Notes under the pieces: model-generated
The model's database searches: none
The model's input: the letters and a program-made list of their open reading frames with translations, nothing else
Told to the model about the DNA's origin: nothing
Shown here: positions 12,701 to 26,900 of the stretch, piece by piece
Numbering within the stretch: the stretch's first letter is position 1
Layout of the letters: each line of letters starts with the position of its first letter
Source of the DNA: Todiramphus chloris collaris
Lineage: Eukaryota; Chordata; Aves; Coraciiformes; Alcedinidae
Length of the DNA: 64,000 bases
Direction: 5' to 3'
Assembly (NCBI GenBank): GCA_025345505.1
Contig: JANVCC010000077.1
Location: 6,219,494 to 6,283,493, forward strand
Position numbers and translations under genes: made by a program

Positions 12701-15700
12701 ACCTCATTGAGAAAAGGAATCCTGTAACTAGTGAGTGAATGGGTAGGAAAATAGTGGTGTGATGTGTTTTAGATAAGTAGAGCAAAAGGAAAAAAAAAAA
12801 AAAAAAGAAATTTGCCTGTATTGCTCTAGCAAGTAGAGCGACAACTGTAAAATCAACTTAAAAAAAAAAGAAATCAATACACCCAGCACAGAGGAGAAAA
12901 AAAAAAGTCCTGGGCTGGGGAGAGAGCTGCAAATTTAAACAATGATTCCCTCCCTCCATTTAATCTTTTTTAATATCTATAAAAGACTTGCAGGCATGGT
13001 GTGAGGCAAAGTAGAGCTTGATTTAGTTTAATTATTATTAGAGAGGCTAGTCATTTGGGGGAGGGGGGGAGATGTGGGAGGGGGGGAGGCTATATTCCCA
13101 AGATAGGCTTTATGAAAGGTATCTAGTTAAAAAGAGTACACAGCAAATTAAATACATTATTGTGGTAATGGGACGACAGAAGTAGAGGTCTATTATACTT
13201 ATGGCAGTTATAGGAAATGTAGGCTCCTTGCCCTGTTCTAGCACATCCTTTGATATTCATTCCATTCAGCAGCAGGGCCAGGACTTCTCAGAATTAAGTG
13301 ATGGGTCATTATACTTTAAACACCATGGAGAAGGCTAGATTGGCAATTAAACAGCACTTGCTGACACTCGCTTGTGCCACCCTGTGACCCCCTTTAGATT
13401 GAGTTGTTGGAGCTCGGGGCCCTCAGCCTGCTAAATTGGTAGCAGGCACTTCTCCTGACGAGGGCTGGCTCTGAAATCTGCCGGCTTCAAAGGGAGCAAG
13501 ATCATGTATAAACCATAATGTGGGTGCACCGTGGCTCAAAAAAATAAGGCAGGAATAGATGAAATGTTACAAGTGCAAGGGGGAAATGAGAGAATAATGA
13601 CAAATCTAATGCAACTCAAAGCAGAATTGTTGCACAGAAAAATGCATCCCACTGCTTGTGCATAAAATCAAGGCAGGCAGATGACATCCAGTTAACAGAA
13701 ACATGTCAACAGTGAAGTAAAGTGAGAGTGAGTAAGAGAGAAGCCCCTGAGACAGCCAGGAACAAAAAATTAGTTGTCCTTAACAAGTTAAGACTCATCA
13801 TTATATTCTGGCTTGGAGCCATAAAAGGAGACAGTGGTGTATAATGAGCTGCTTAGAATTTTTAGGGTGTTTATTGCAATTCACGGAATACTTGTCTAGA
13901 GGAAAAAAAAAATACAGGGGGAATGTCTTAGGCGAAGGTAAGGGGTGTGCATATACGCACGCAGCCTTTCTTTTTGTCTCTGCCAGAAGCCCGTACATGC
14001 ACACGTGCTCGGGCACCCTGGCAGAGCGATGAATAGATTTAAGATGTTTATCCTTTGTTTCAGCCCAGAAACTTCTCGCCTGGTTTCCCGTAGATGGGAA
14101 CACCCTCTGGGCAGGCCGTGCTCCAGTACGTGGTTTGACGCGTGTTTTCTCATGCCCGGCCTAGCAGCCAGGGTGCCCGAGCTCAGCCACGGGACAGCCT
14201 TTGCCCTCAGTGGCCAGCGTAGCTGGGAAATGAGACTGGCATGCCCACGCTTGCCTGCAGACGTGCTGTTCATGGCTGGTTTCTGGCTAACAGCCCCGCA
14301 GGACCCTGGTGCAAGCCTTGGGGTCCCTATCTTGGCTCTGCCCAGATGTCGAAGCCAGGGCAGACCCCCAGCCTCACCTCTCCATCTGTTTTTCCAGAGC
14401 CTTCCTTTAAAAGTAGTTCCCGTCTTCTGCGTTACGGTATAGACCTTTGGAGCACATAATGCTTCCCAACCCTGGATATTCCCTAAGCTTAGTAATTACA
14501 GTTCATTAGTTAGAGTGTGCGTATGAATAGTTTATAAAAGGTTAATGGGTGACTAATAGTGATTTTCATAAATGGATTAGACTATTAAGGTAGTGTCTTC
14601 AGGTTGTTTTAACCATTTACATCTCTCCTCTGCTCATAGCATCACCCTACTCACTTTGTATGCATGCAACATGCTTATAACATCTCTTGATCTTTCACTA
14701 CCCCTCTATATTTAATGTAAATTGAGACAGGGTTAACTGACTGATGGGCAAACAGTGGACACACTATTAAAAAACAACTGCTGTGAGAGGAAATCAGGAA
14801 ATAATTTAGCAGAATTACACTGCACAGCAGTTAAGTGGTGGCAATGGAAAATACCTTCTGTAATTGAAATTTCAGGGGAAATTCACTTTTGCTGAATGTA
14901 ATTACTGAAGTTGGAGTGTAGCCAGGAACCTAAAAATTAACACTCTTCCCCTACTTGTATTGCCATGTGAGCAGATGTCTATATGGAAATAAGTAGGCTC
15001 TTAGACTTTGGGCTGAACCCTCAGCCAGCCCACTGAAGTCCATGGGATTGAGAGAGCAAATCTGGGTTCTGGTGCATGTTTTTATAGCCTCAAACATATG
15101 AAAGACTATGTGAGTCCAACAGACAGCCTTGTGTCTTGGAGAGAGAGAGAAAGATTCAGTGTGAAATAATGCATGGTCATTGATAATGAACACACAACAT
15201 CCTTGGGGAAACTGCCACCCAAAAATAACTACTGAGCTGGAGCTGCCCTGTCCCTGAAGGTTAGAGCTCAGTGGGTAAAATCTCAGCCCAGCTGAAGTCA
15301 GTGGAGGCTTTGCTATCCTCCAGGCTTTCACACAGCATACATACGTAGGCTTCTCTTCCTCTGCTGCCCTTCCTCCCAACCTGGTCGCTCTGATGTGCAA
15401 ATACTTGAAGTCTTTCTCCTAAATGCTAATTGGGAAAACATTTTTCCCATAATTTGTGGGGCGGAAGTTACATTTTTGGCAGACTTTCTTCACTCTCCAT
15501 TTTTTATTAGCTGGAGGTACTTAAATCTTCTTTAAAAACAAAAGAATAGAATAACCCCCTGTCTTTTGTTGGAATTTGTCCCTTTGAACATCGTGACCGT
15601 ACAACAGTCCACCATGTAGGCAAAGTTCATTTTGCAGTGTGTTTTAATTTTTGACCAGATCCTCATTTGAGAAGCAAGTCTGTAACCCAGTAATAGCCAC

Positions 15701-17905
15701 ATCACGGGATCCTCTTCAGGAGCTTAATGAGCACCATCTTTTGTTCCCATTAACTCCAGCTGTAATCAGTGCCTGCTCTCTGAAGGTGGGCTGGTTTTTT
15801 CATCTCCATCTTCATACTTCCCTGTCCCATTGTCACTGGCTCTCATTCCAGTTTGAACCCCAGCTAACATCAGTAGCATAGTCCTCTCTTGTACACTGGG
15901 TCTTGCCTTGGATGGACAGTCATTTGATAGGATGTGTGTCAACTTTGTATCACTGCTTATACCACTTTCAGTGAGGTCAGGATTTTGCCATGGGTTTTAT
16001 TTTTTGCCCATGTTTGTAAGTTACTTTTTTTAAAAAAAGCTTTTACTGTCAGTTTTTATTGTTTTCATTGTACTATGGCTGAAGGCCCCAGGCACTGTGT
16101 CAACAAACTTTAATTATGTCCAATCAAAGTACATACAAAAATAAAGAGAAGGAGGACAGGAAAAGACATACACAAAGGCCCAGTTTATGTCTTGCTGATG
16201 GTAGGGCAATTCTGTGGCAGAAGTGGGACCAGGATGTTGGTCTCCTTGCACCCTCACCATCGTCTTCTGTTCTGACCTGCCATGAACCACAGCATTTCCC
16301 CAAACGTGCATTTCTCTCCCAGCTACTTTTGTCAGAGTGGGGAAGGTGTTTTGACTATCCACTTGGAGATTTGTGTCTGCGAGTCTTTAGCAGAAGTAGG
16401 AATGACCATTTTGCTGCCCATTCTTCTCTTCCCGTGCCATCACACTCTCCTTCTCTCCATGCCTTTGTTTGTGAGGAGCTGCAATTCTCTACAGTTCGAA
16501 CAATTTCACATTCTCCCTGGCGGTCCCTGCTCTTCCCACCACTGCCTTCAAAGACAAAATACTTCTGTCTAATGATCCAGAGTACTCCCAGCTGATAGAC
16601 AAAGATCCTCAGAGCTCATAGTGGACAGTACCTTTTGTTCATGAAAGTACTACTGTGTCATCTTGTGAATGTAGGGAATGTCTAGGCAGTTTGGGGGAGG
16701 TTAAGCTCAGTAATGGAATTTATAACGGGGGGAAAAAAAGAAATCTCATTATATTTCTGGTACTTGTACACAGTCTATTTATTCATGGTACATCACCCCA
16801 TTTTTAAATCCTGTTTGACAGAAAAAAATCATTGTATATTGATGATAGAAGAAGTAATTCTTTATCTCATTGTGTGCTCCATGATCTTGGGTTATTTTGT
16901 TTAGACCAAGATGGTTCAAAATCTGGGATGAGAATAGGAATTCACAGTGATAAAAACACTTGTCATTTGCCAGATGACTTTAGCCTTGGAATTTTGGGGG
17001 AAGTTATTCCTCAGCCAAAATTTTAGGCTACATCCCGTTTCCTGGAAACCTGTTGAGTGGAGGTTTCCAAGGGATTGACAGTCAGAGCATGCTTTCCTTA
17101 CTCACTGCAAAACCTCTCTGAGATGGTTGAGAAATCATGATTAAGAAGTCAGTCCTGCTGTTCATTTTGGTTTAAAAGTAAAAAGTCTGAATGATTGTGC
17201 CATGTTTGTGCTGTGGCCCTGACTGAGCAATTAGATTCCATCCTTACTGCACATCCCTCTGCATGCAGTTGAAGGATCGGGGCCTGTCCATGTATATAAC
17301 CATAAACCGCAAAGCTGACAACAGCTTTTTCTCTTTAGAAAGGCTAGGCTGTTATTTTGCATGAATTTAAGCCTTCCTAGGTGCCCATAATGGGTCAAAA
17401 TTGACTTAATTCCCCAATCTTCCCACCTTCTGTTAAAGCAGTATGGCTCAGAGATTTATTAGACACAAATAAATATTTTGTTTTGCTCCATCAACAAAAT
17501 GTAGCTAATGTGACATCTATAAGGGTTCAAAAACACATCTAGATTGTGTTGGCATTAATATTTTATTTTGCTGTCAATATGCAATAAAAGATGTCATCAT
17601 CTCAAATTCACGACATGGTTCAGAGCTATAACAGTTGATTCCTTGGCCGCCACAGATAATTTCTTAGCAAAGAAATGGACTGATGGATTTTCTTTCAGGT
17701 AGCTGAAATTCCACTGTCATCCAAGTTCATCCAGTTGAATTTGCCTTTTTGTTAAATATGTTAAAAATCATGATGTCTCATGTCAGTAATGATAATGAAG
17801 GGGAAGATTGGCTTTAATGACATTAGAAGAGTCATTATGTTTAATTTATTGCTAATTAATGCTGCCAGCTTTCATATGCTTTGTCTAGCTGTCATGTGCT
17901 TGTTA

Positions 17906-17937
<32 letters not shown>

Positions 17938-20900
17938 AATGTGTGTACACATCCCTCCCCATTCATTCATTTTTATTCTGACGATTTACACAGCTTTCTC
18001 TCCTCTAGGTTTCCTCCACACATGGTCCCGCCACACCATAGTTTACATACAACTGGAATCCCTCATCCGGCCATAGTCACACCAACAGTCAAACAGGAAT
18101 CTTCCCAGAGTGACGTCGGCTCACTCCACAGCTCGTAAGTCGTTGCTTCCTGTGTCTTCTTTTTAAAACACCCAACGCATCACCTGTGCATGTGTGCTTT
18201 TTAAAAAGGCTTGGATCTGTGGGAATGTTTTTGCTGGAAAATATTTTAAATTGCTTTTTCTCTTCTGCTCTAATTGTTTTGAACGTGATTTAACTACCAA
18301 CGTGTGTCAAAATAATGGTAGCAGTCTCTTCCAGAGTCGTTCTGTGACATAGACAAGTAGTTACTAATTTCACCCATTTTTAACAAGGAAATGGAATTTT
18401 CTTGATAAAAATTCAAGCTTCTTGATGGGTTTCCCTTTTACTCAGTGCCCGTTTTGAAGCCGTGAGATACCAGATACACAGCGGGAGACAATAAATTAGA
18501 GCATAAATGGCTTGTTCAAAGCTGCTGGGAGAGCTGGTATCAAGTTTAGGTTTGAACTGAGGAGAGCCCTGGTCTGCCTCTGCCCCTAGTGCTTTTGGTT
18601 CTTCTTGCCTTTCATTTCACGGGTGAAGCAGAAAGACAGTATTTTGGTTTCCATTAATGATGGGGTGTCATCGTTTCCTCTACTAGCATGCTCACAAGCC
18701 CTCCTCATGAACACATTTTCCTGGGTGCCCATGTCCTGCCAAGGCTTTTGTAGGGGCTGAGAGGGTACTTGGTGATATTGCATAAACATGAGATGGGTTT
18801 GCTTATAATGCGCTTAAAACCTGTCATACAGCAGCCACGGTGAAGGCTCTGGAGAACCTTTTGGTCCTCTTCCTGGCGATTTCTGAGGATTAATGCTAGA
18901 GAGATTGAGGGGATTAATTTAATAAATTCACAAAGGTTCTCACTGGGAGTTTTCTCTCTTGTATCTTTATCCTTCAGAAAACATCAGGACTCCAAAAAAG
19001 AAGAAGAGAAAAAGAAACCACACATAAAGAAACCTCTTAATGCATTTATGTTATATATGAAGGAAATGAGAGCAAAAGTTGTAGCAGAATGCACATTGAA
19101 AGAGAGCGCAGCCATCAACCAAATCCTCGGTCGAAGGGTAGGTAACAAGGGAGAAGCACAAGCAGGGACTGAAACTCGGTAGGATTCAAACCTCCTGAAT
19201 CACAGTGTTTTCCTGGTATTTTGATAGCAGATAGGGAAGTTTTGAAACCAAGGGCCTTGGTCTGGTGTTTGGTCTTTGGTTTTCACAAACACTTTTTGCC
19301 GGTGGGGTCATTCACGGGGAAGAGGGGGAGTTGATTAACAGCAGTGTTATTTCAATGACCTGTAGATGGGAAAAGCTCAGATTTTTATTTTGTCCTAAAA
19401 TAGGCAGAAAAGTAAATGGGGAAGGAAAAAGCCTTTGGCTACAGTAGCAGTATCAGCACCTGGGAGAGCTGGAAGAGGAGGGGGGGTGCCAGTGGGGAAG
19501 GGAGAGGAGGGAGACCTTCTCTGAATCTGTAACTGGGATCTGGCTCAGGACTAGTGGTTCAACTTCCGGACCCTCTGTCCTGCTGTTTGGTTTCTTTTTA
19601 GTTTTCTTAATTCTCCTCTCTCTCACCAGGAGACAAAAGGGGCTGAGTGAAGATAAATGTTTAGTTGAGACTCAGTTGAATTAACTGGAGTTATAATCTA
19701 GAGAGATAAAATACGAATGTCAGCGTGCCAGATCATGTGTTTATACACTGCTGTTAACACACGTAAAGAAAACAAACCACTTGTGCTTTTTGTTTTGTCT
19801 TTTTCTCTTTTCTTCACCCCAGTGGCACGCGTTATCCAGAGAAGAGCAGGCGAAATACTATGAACTAGCAAGAAAGGAACGACAGCTTCACATGCAGCTG
19901 TACCCGGGCTGGTCTGCACGGGATAACTATGTAGGTTCCTATGTAGGTGGAAATTTTTTTAGTAGTAGTAGAGCTTGTAGAAATGTGTCTGTGACCTCCT
20001 GAACTACGACCACACATTGCACACAAGCACTACTTGGAAAGCGTGCCTCAGGATCCTAATCTGGTAACAACAACGGACGCTTCCCTCTGCGATAACTAAA
20101 ACTATTGGGGATAGTTCCCAGCCCTTCACTTGGAAGAGGCTTCCTGGCTGGGACTAGTAAAAGGTTAGAATTGGGGCATGATAGGAAAGCTCTGTGAAGA
20201 AACTCTTGCCTTCACTTTTACCAGTGTCTGGAAATGCTGTTTGGCTTGCTGGTCATTTTAAATTTCATTTTTTAAAACAAAATTTAAAATTCCCGTAGTA
20301 TGGCTCCTCTCCACCAAAAAGATGAATAATTAGTGTCTTGTGCTTATCTGTGTGAGAGTATAGTGGAAAGTGGAAGAATGACTTATCCTAGCTTCAGAGA
20401 AGGACTGGCAAAACCAAAAGTGTGACTTGTTTGAAAGTCTTACTCTCAAGTGGGGTTAAATGAATTATTCCACGCTCTACTGTTGTGTATTTCAGTTACA
20501 TTTTGCTTTTTCACAGCCATCTTATCTTCCCCCCCCCTTCTCCCCCCCTTACTCATTTTTTTTAAAAGTGGTTTTGGAGTTTGTGATCAATTCATGGAAT
20601 GTTTTTAAGATTGATTCCGCCCTCCCCGATCTGCCTTTCAGAAAGTCTGTTTTGTAGCTAAAAATGGTGGAATTTTCTGTCCGTTAAAGACATAAGGCCA
20701 GTGATGTAACCACTTAGTAGTAGTATATAACCCCTTCTTCCATGAAGGGTAAGTGGTGCAGCTGGTGGTGTTTGCAAGCCTAAGCTCATAAGTTCTTGAC
20801 AGACTTGTGGATTGGTGGGAGCTCTGAACCCTCTTTAATAGGACTATAGCAGCATCTTGATTTGACCTTTTTTTTTTTTTTGATTAAATATAAATCACCT

Positions 20901-23900
20901 AAAACTCTCAAGGTCTCTAACTCTGCAATAAACCCCACTCCCTGCCTGCCAGGCAGACTTCCCTGCAGTCTTGGGGACCAGCAGTGTAAGGTTGTTGTCA
21001 GTTTTGTACGGTGTTACACGTTTTGGGTTTTTATTCAAAGTCTGTCTCTTCCACCATTGTCATCATCACTGCCAGTTGTACCATAAAGATCCTGGTTTGC
21101 CGTAACTCAGATAAACTGTGTGCTTTGTATATAGCAACATTTACCTCCATGAGAACTTGAGCTTTTGCACATATGGATGGGAAGAAGCCAGTTCAGAGTC
21201 TGCAGTGGAGCCTAGAGCAGCTCTCTATGCTCTTCCATGGTTCCAGCGGTGGAGAACACACATTGCTCACTTATTTAGCAATATGTACTTAAGGATGTTC
21301 TTTAAATCCTTCTGTTCTTTCTTGATCATCATTTTTTTTCCACTGGGCTTTGCCTCACTGCCTCCTTTGTTCACCACTGCAGGTGTAGCTGTGCATGCTC
21401 CTCAGAGGAGACCTCGTTAAGCCCAATGAGGCACTGGCTGAGGCACTGCTCCTGCTTAAACACATTTTGCCTTTCTTTTCAGCATAGTCTGGCCTGAGAC
21501 TGTCAGACCATAGGCTTGAGGTAGTTCCTCGGCACTGTGCAGTATCATCTTCTTGGGTGTTCAAAAGGGAGTATAGGCTCTACTGAGGTTTCAGGAATGC
21601 TCGTTCTGTGCAGTGACTGTGCCACCAACAGATGGGCATGTACAAAGCCTTCAGTGTTTAGGACCTTTTACTTTTGTCCTCACCGTATGAGCACTGAGAA
21701 ACCCTTTCTTCTCAAGCTAAAAAGGACAGGATGAGAGAGCCAGCGCTTTCCCAGCGGCTTGATGCTGTACCCCCAAGTGACCTTCAGGGGGAACCTTCCT
21801 GCCTGAGGAGAGCACAGTACCTTTGCATCACACGATTGCATCATCCGCCAGATTTATTTATTTCTCCTCTACTGGTCCACTCAGAGTTCTTTTGAGTTCC
21901 CCTCCTCCCTCAGCATTTTGTAGGATCTTGAGCCCTTCACACATCTAGAAGGGGAGCACCTTTGGGCTGCTTGAAATGCTTGAATTGTTAGGCATCTCAC
22001 ATCAGGCTCAAGAATGAGGCCATCTGTAGCCCAGGTCCTCAGAAACAGGAGCACTACATTCAAGAAACACAGCTTTCAATCGGCTCTTAAATAAGAAGAG
22101 GATTGAGGGAATCCCTCATGGCTTGTTCGTGTCACAAGGCACATTTGCTCTTCCTGAGATATAAGATGTTAAGCATCTCTGAGTGCTGGAGTCAGAAGCA
22201 TTTAAGGGTCTAGTCACCTCGTCTGCTGCTTGTCTAGGAAATTAGTACCAAAGAACTTTGCAGTCAGTCCTGTCAAAGCCCACGTTGGTTTGGCTCTGTA
22301 GAGGGAGCTGACAAAATGATTAGCAAGTATTTACATCCACATTTAGTTGCAGCGTAAGGATTTGTATAGTAGGGTGATGCTAAATGTTACAGACCATCTG
22401 CTCAAGTCTGAGGAGGACAATCTGAGGCAAAGGCAAAATGGTGTCTTCTGCAGAGCACTTGAAAACTGCTGCCGTAATTCTTTTGCAAGTCCATGTATTA
22501 ATTTAGCTACGTAGTCGAATATTTTCTCATAGCACAGAAACTGAACAAGCAAGCCAGCTGATTCTTCTCCCTATTTCCTTTGAAATAAAAGAAGTTAGTG
22601 GGACCTCTGTCAGTTCTTTGTTAAGAACAGTTTTCAAAGCTTGTGTTGAAAAGTAACCAGAAATTTCTAGTTCCTGCATATCAGGCATTTTTAACAGACT
22701 CCTCCCTAAAGGGGTTGTAGTACTTTATTACCTGGCTTGAGGAGTTTGTAAAGGGCAGGTGAATCCTGGACTGGCTGGCCCTTGTATAAAGAAGTTAAAA
22801 AGTCTCAAATTGAAGTAGCCCTTGGAATTCCCAAATGTACTGCAAAAATTAAGCCAATTTGCCACAGATGCAGTCTGTTAATTATGGAAGTGGCTTCCTT
22901 GAGATTAAATAAAAATCAGGCTTATGATCCTGAGGCAATTGTCCACTTTTTTAATGCTGTTGTAAGGCGGGAAAAAATTCAAACTTTCACCAAGTTACTG
23001 TCAATCTAGATGGATCAGAGTCTGAGCCTCTTGTATGGTTATGTGATATGTGGACTTCAAGAGAACACATTTTAGTCTCAGAGAGCTTTGGGAGCAGGTC
23101 TTGTCTGCCTGTCATGTAGCTGCTGTAGCAAATGACTTAGAGTGACGACTTTTCATGTCCCCAGAAATGACCTCAGAGGTGTTGGAGAAGATTTCTCAGC
23201 AGCATCCAGGCTACAGGATTATTTGCATGTTTAAAAACCCTTTAAAATGGATGGTGCACACAGCTTTCTCCATCACCAGAAGGCTCCTGTGAACGTGGCT
23301 GTGCTTGTTGCAGCCTGGACAGCAGGGTGGTGGTTAACCCTGAGCATGCAGGGAGGAACAAGTGCAGAAGCCCCATGCCAGAAAGATGGCTTCTGGGGAG
23401 AAAAAATACGACCCCAGCAAATGAAAATCCAACATTCACATTGGTGGAATTTCTTACTAATACATTCCAGGGAACATACCATAGTGAGTGTCCCAGATAT
23501 TACAGTGGGTGTGCCAAGCTGAAGCCCAACTTAACCATTTAGCTGGGAGGCAGACCAACCTGAAAAAGATGTCCACCATGGGGGAGAACCTCTTGGCTTC
23601 CCCATAGATATGTCCAACCCTTCAAAAATTCTGTGAAATTCCTTCTTCCAAGGCGTGTTTGTTTCTTCTTGACTACAAGGGACTGATGGTCTGGTGTCTT
23701 TTAACAAGCTTCTCTCACTACTGCATCTTCAAAAGCTGGGATCTCTCGTGCTGTTGTCAGTTGACATTGCTAGCCCGAAAGTCGTTGCTTTTAGCATCTG
23801 GGGAGCTGTGAAAGTGAAATTACTCTGTCCCCTACACTGGCCTTTTTGTATTGCTCTGGAAACCCTGTAGCTCGGTATTAGAAGAATTTTCTTAGAAAAT

Positions 23901-26900
23901 AGCTTTTCTCTTTTGAGCTATGCTTAATACTTTGTAACTGTTCTCTTGGGAAACGATCTTTGGTTTTCACTAAGTCAGGCTCCCAGTTGTCCTCTCCCGC
24001 ACTGCTGGAGGGAAACAGAAAAAGGGCCTTTCTCCCTGCAGTCAGAAAGAATAACAAATTGCATCATCTTGTGGGACAGTGTTTGGGAAAGGGACACGGT
24101 TTAGCAAAATTGGGGGTTATTTTCCTTGTGATAGAGCAAAATGTGGGAAGGGTCTTGGTTATATCTGGATTTTTTCCTCATTCTGACTTTGCTTCCTAGG
24201 TGGTCAGTACACTTATAAACCTGCAGATCAGGATTTGCTCATTGCTGTGGTTTCCTCGTCTGCTTTAACAGTTGGGTTTGGGTGCTGAGGAACTCCAGGG
24301 GCTCAACCTGACCTTAGTCGTGCACTCTCTCCCCTTCAGTCTCCATCTTCCCATCCCTGCCCCACCAAAACATGACCACGACTGATTTTTGACATTTTGA
24401 GAGGCAGAAGTGTACAAGCGTGAAACGTTTTTTGCCTTCACGATGATCTTATCTCAAGCATCTTTCAAGTTGTTCTGCCCCCACCCCATCGACTTGCGGC
24501 TTCGGTGGCAGTTAGCGCTGGGGGGACTGCAGTGAGGGTGTCTGAAAAGCCACGGGGAGAGCAGGCAGAGCCATCCCCAGGGTGCAGCATCCCCTCAGCC
24601 CTCCCCACATCGAGGGTCATCCAGTGCCGTGCGTCGGTGTCCTCCCAGGGGAGCTTCCTGCACCAGCCACAGCCCCATTGCTCGGTGATGTCTTGCAAGG
24701 ACACATTTTTTAGGGTTGTTTTTAATCCTCCTCGTTTGTGTATGTTTCCTGCAGGGAAAGAAGAAGAAGAGGAAAAGGGATAAGCAACCAGGAGAGACCA
24801 ATGGTAAGTAAAAATAAGTCGAAATATGTTGCTTAGTAGAAGTGTGGCAATCCTGGTGTGATGCTCCTAGGCATGGGGGAGGTGGGTACAAGTCTCCTGG
24901 CCTCACGGGGAGCCGGTCCCTATAGTAGACAGCCTTGGTTTTTATTTTATTTTTTTAATGCACTCTTATTATTTATGCATTATTGCCCTTTTAAAACTAG
25001 TAACCAAGCCATTGCATGTGAGAGCCTCTTGTGACGTTAGCTGAATTTGGACGTAGTAATTGCAAAGCTTCTAACTGCAGAGCCATAGTTGTAATGCCTA
25101 TGCCATCGTTTATAAAGTCGTCCGCTTATTTTGCGCATATGTGTGTGCGTGTACGTCCGTATCTATATGTTCGGTATTAATTTGGGCTGTACCTGTATGT
25201 TCTGATGCATGCCTTACAGTGGTAAATCGCACCCATTTTAAATTAAGGAGGTTTGCCATTCTATATAGGAAATTAGAAATACTGCATAGGCAATCTCATA
25301 GTCAATTTTGAAGAAGCCCTGACTTAGTTTTTTTGAAGCCTTTGTATAATTTGTTCTTTTTTTTCAGAACACAGCGAATGTTTCCTAAATCCTTGCCTTT
25401 CACTTCCTCCGATTACAGGTGCTAACGTCATTTTGAGTCATTTAAAATAGTTTATAAACTGCTTTTTAATTTTTTTTTCCTGCCATTATAGACTTTAACA
25501 TTAAACACTTATGACATTACGAAAAAATACCATCCACACGTTTTGATATGATTATCTATATATATATTTATCTTTATATCTATTATATGTTTAGTATTTT
25601 TTAATTTTGTTTTTCGTTTTTGTAACAATTGCTATTAAAACAGTAATACGGTAAAAATAACGCAAGAGTTGTACTAACTGTGCAAATTGAATATGCAGTA
25701 TTTCTTTAAAGAGACTGATAAAGAATGGAAGCAAGTCAGTAATGAACCTCCTTAATCTAATGGCATTTTTCATGGCTCCCACTAAGTCTTCTCACATTAG
25801 CATGCATACGCATTTTTTTTAATTATTATTTTAGTTTTGGATTTTTTTTTATTATTATTATTTTATTTTATTTTCCTTTCTGCTCAATCCTTTTCACTGC
25901 AATTCACTAGCTGTACTAACTCAGCTCCTTGCCATGCTTTACATTTTATTTTCTGGCTGATACTAACATACTCATTATGCAATCTGCTTATTCTTATCCA
26001 TTCTTTTAAATACAAATTAATAAAAACAAATAAATTGAATGTTATTCCAAAAGCTGCATTATCCCAGGAGATACAATTTCCTTGGTTTTTTTTTCCTTTC
26101 TTTTCTTTTTTTTTTTTTCTCTTATTTTGTATCTGAGTTGAAGAAAAACGCATGTTCAGGATCTAACTTCCATACTCAGCTTCTTTTCTTACTTTTTTTT
26201 TTCCCCCACCTCTCAAAAAAAAGAGAATAAAAAAAGCCCATCCCAAATAAATCTTGCCAGAAACATCCTACTAGACCAGCCACAATGACTTTCCTCTACC
26301 TGCTCTTTTAAAAGGGAAAGAAACAGTCCTTTATAAAGGGATACTGCAGCTTTAATTGCAACAGCTAATCTCAAGAGTTGAATAAAAATGTGATTATCAC
26401 TTTTTTTTTAACTTTAAAATCAAAAGTCAATATTTTGCAATTAATAACGAGGACATTGATTTTTATTCCCTTTTTTATTTTTATTTTTTTTCCTTATTTT
26501 TACCTTTCTCTTTTTTCCTCCCCTTTTCTCTCTTCCTCTCTCTCTCTCTCCCCCCCTCTCCCCTTTTCTTTTTTTCCTCTCTCCCTTTTCTGCTCGCTTT
26601 TCTTGAACTCATTCAGACCTGAGCGCTCCTAAGAAATGCCGAGCGCGCTTTGGCCTTGATCAACAGAATAACTGGTGCGGCCCCTGCAGGTGTGTATAGT
26701 TTTCCCAGACTCGCTATGGCTGATTTGCAGCTGGTTTATTTGGTACTTTCCCCTTTTTTTCCTGCCTTGTTGCTTTGTAGCTCTGTGTTGTGATCTAGAA
26801 GACACAAGGGAGTGGGACACTGCCATGAGTTATTGTCTCTCTGAAGGGGTTTTGCTTTTTTTTTTTCGTTGTTGTTGTTGGTTGTTGTTTTTTTTTTTTT

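Larger units (their letters stand above)
11800..18008 (+). other. TCF7L2: TCF7L2 intron (largest visible internal intron)
   Basis: A 6.2-kb intron. It contains A-rich runs at about 12,789-12,900, a G-run cluster at 13,057-13,089 and a CpG-rich patch at about 14,090-14,240. Old-repeat-like 'gaagtc(a/c)(a/g)tgg' fragments occur at about 15,010-15,320, a 9-bp-arm inverted repeat at 17,043-17,069 and a 26-T run at 17,912-17,937. Long low-complexity-free AT-rich stretches (for example 12,400-12,620 and 14,450-14,900) have the look of conserved noncoding sequence, but conservation cannot be judged from one sequence. Confidence 0.85.

Noticed and set aside
13945-14442. 165-codon open frame on the + strand
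   Set aside because: It lies wholly within a TCF7L2 intron, overlaps frames on the other strand, has no family signature, and is explained by the CpG-rich, stop-poor composition.
16116-16595. 159-codon open frame on the + strand
   Set aside because: Intronic, with no recognisable domain or splice context, and with lysine/serine-rich noise-like composition.
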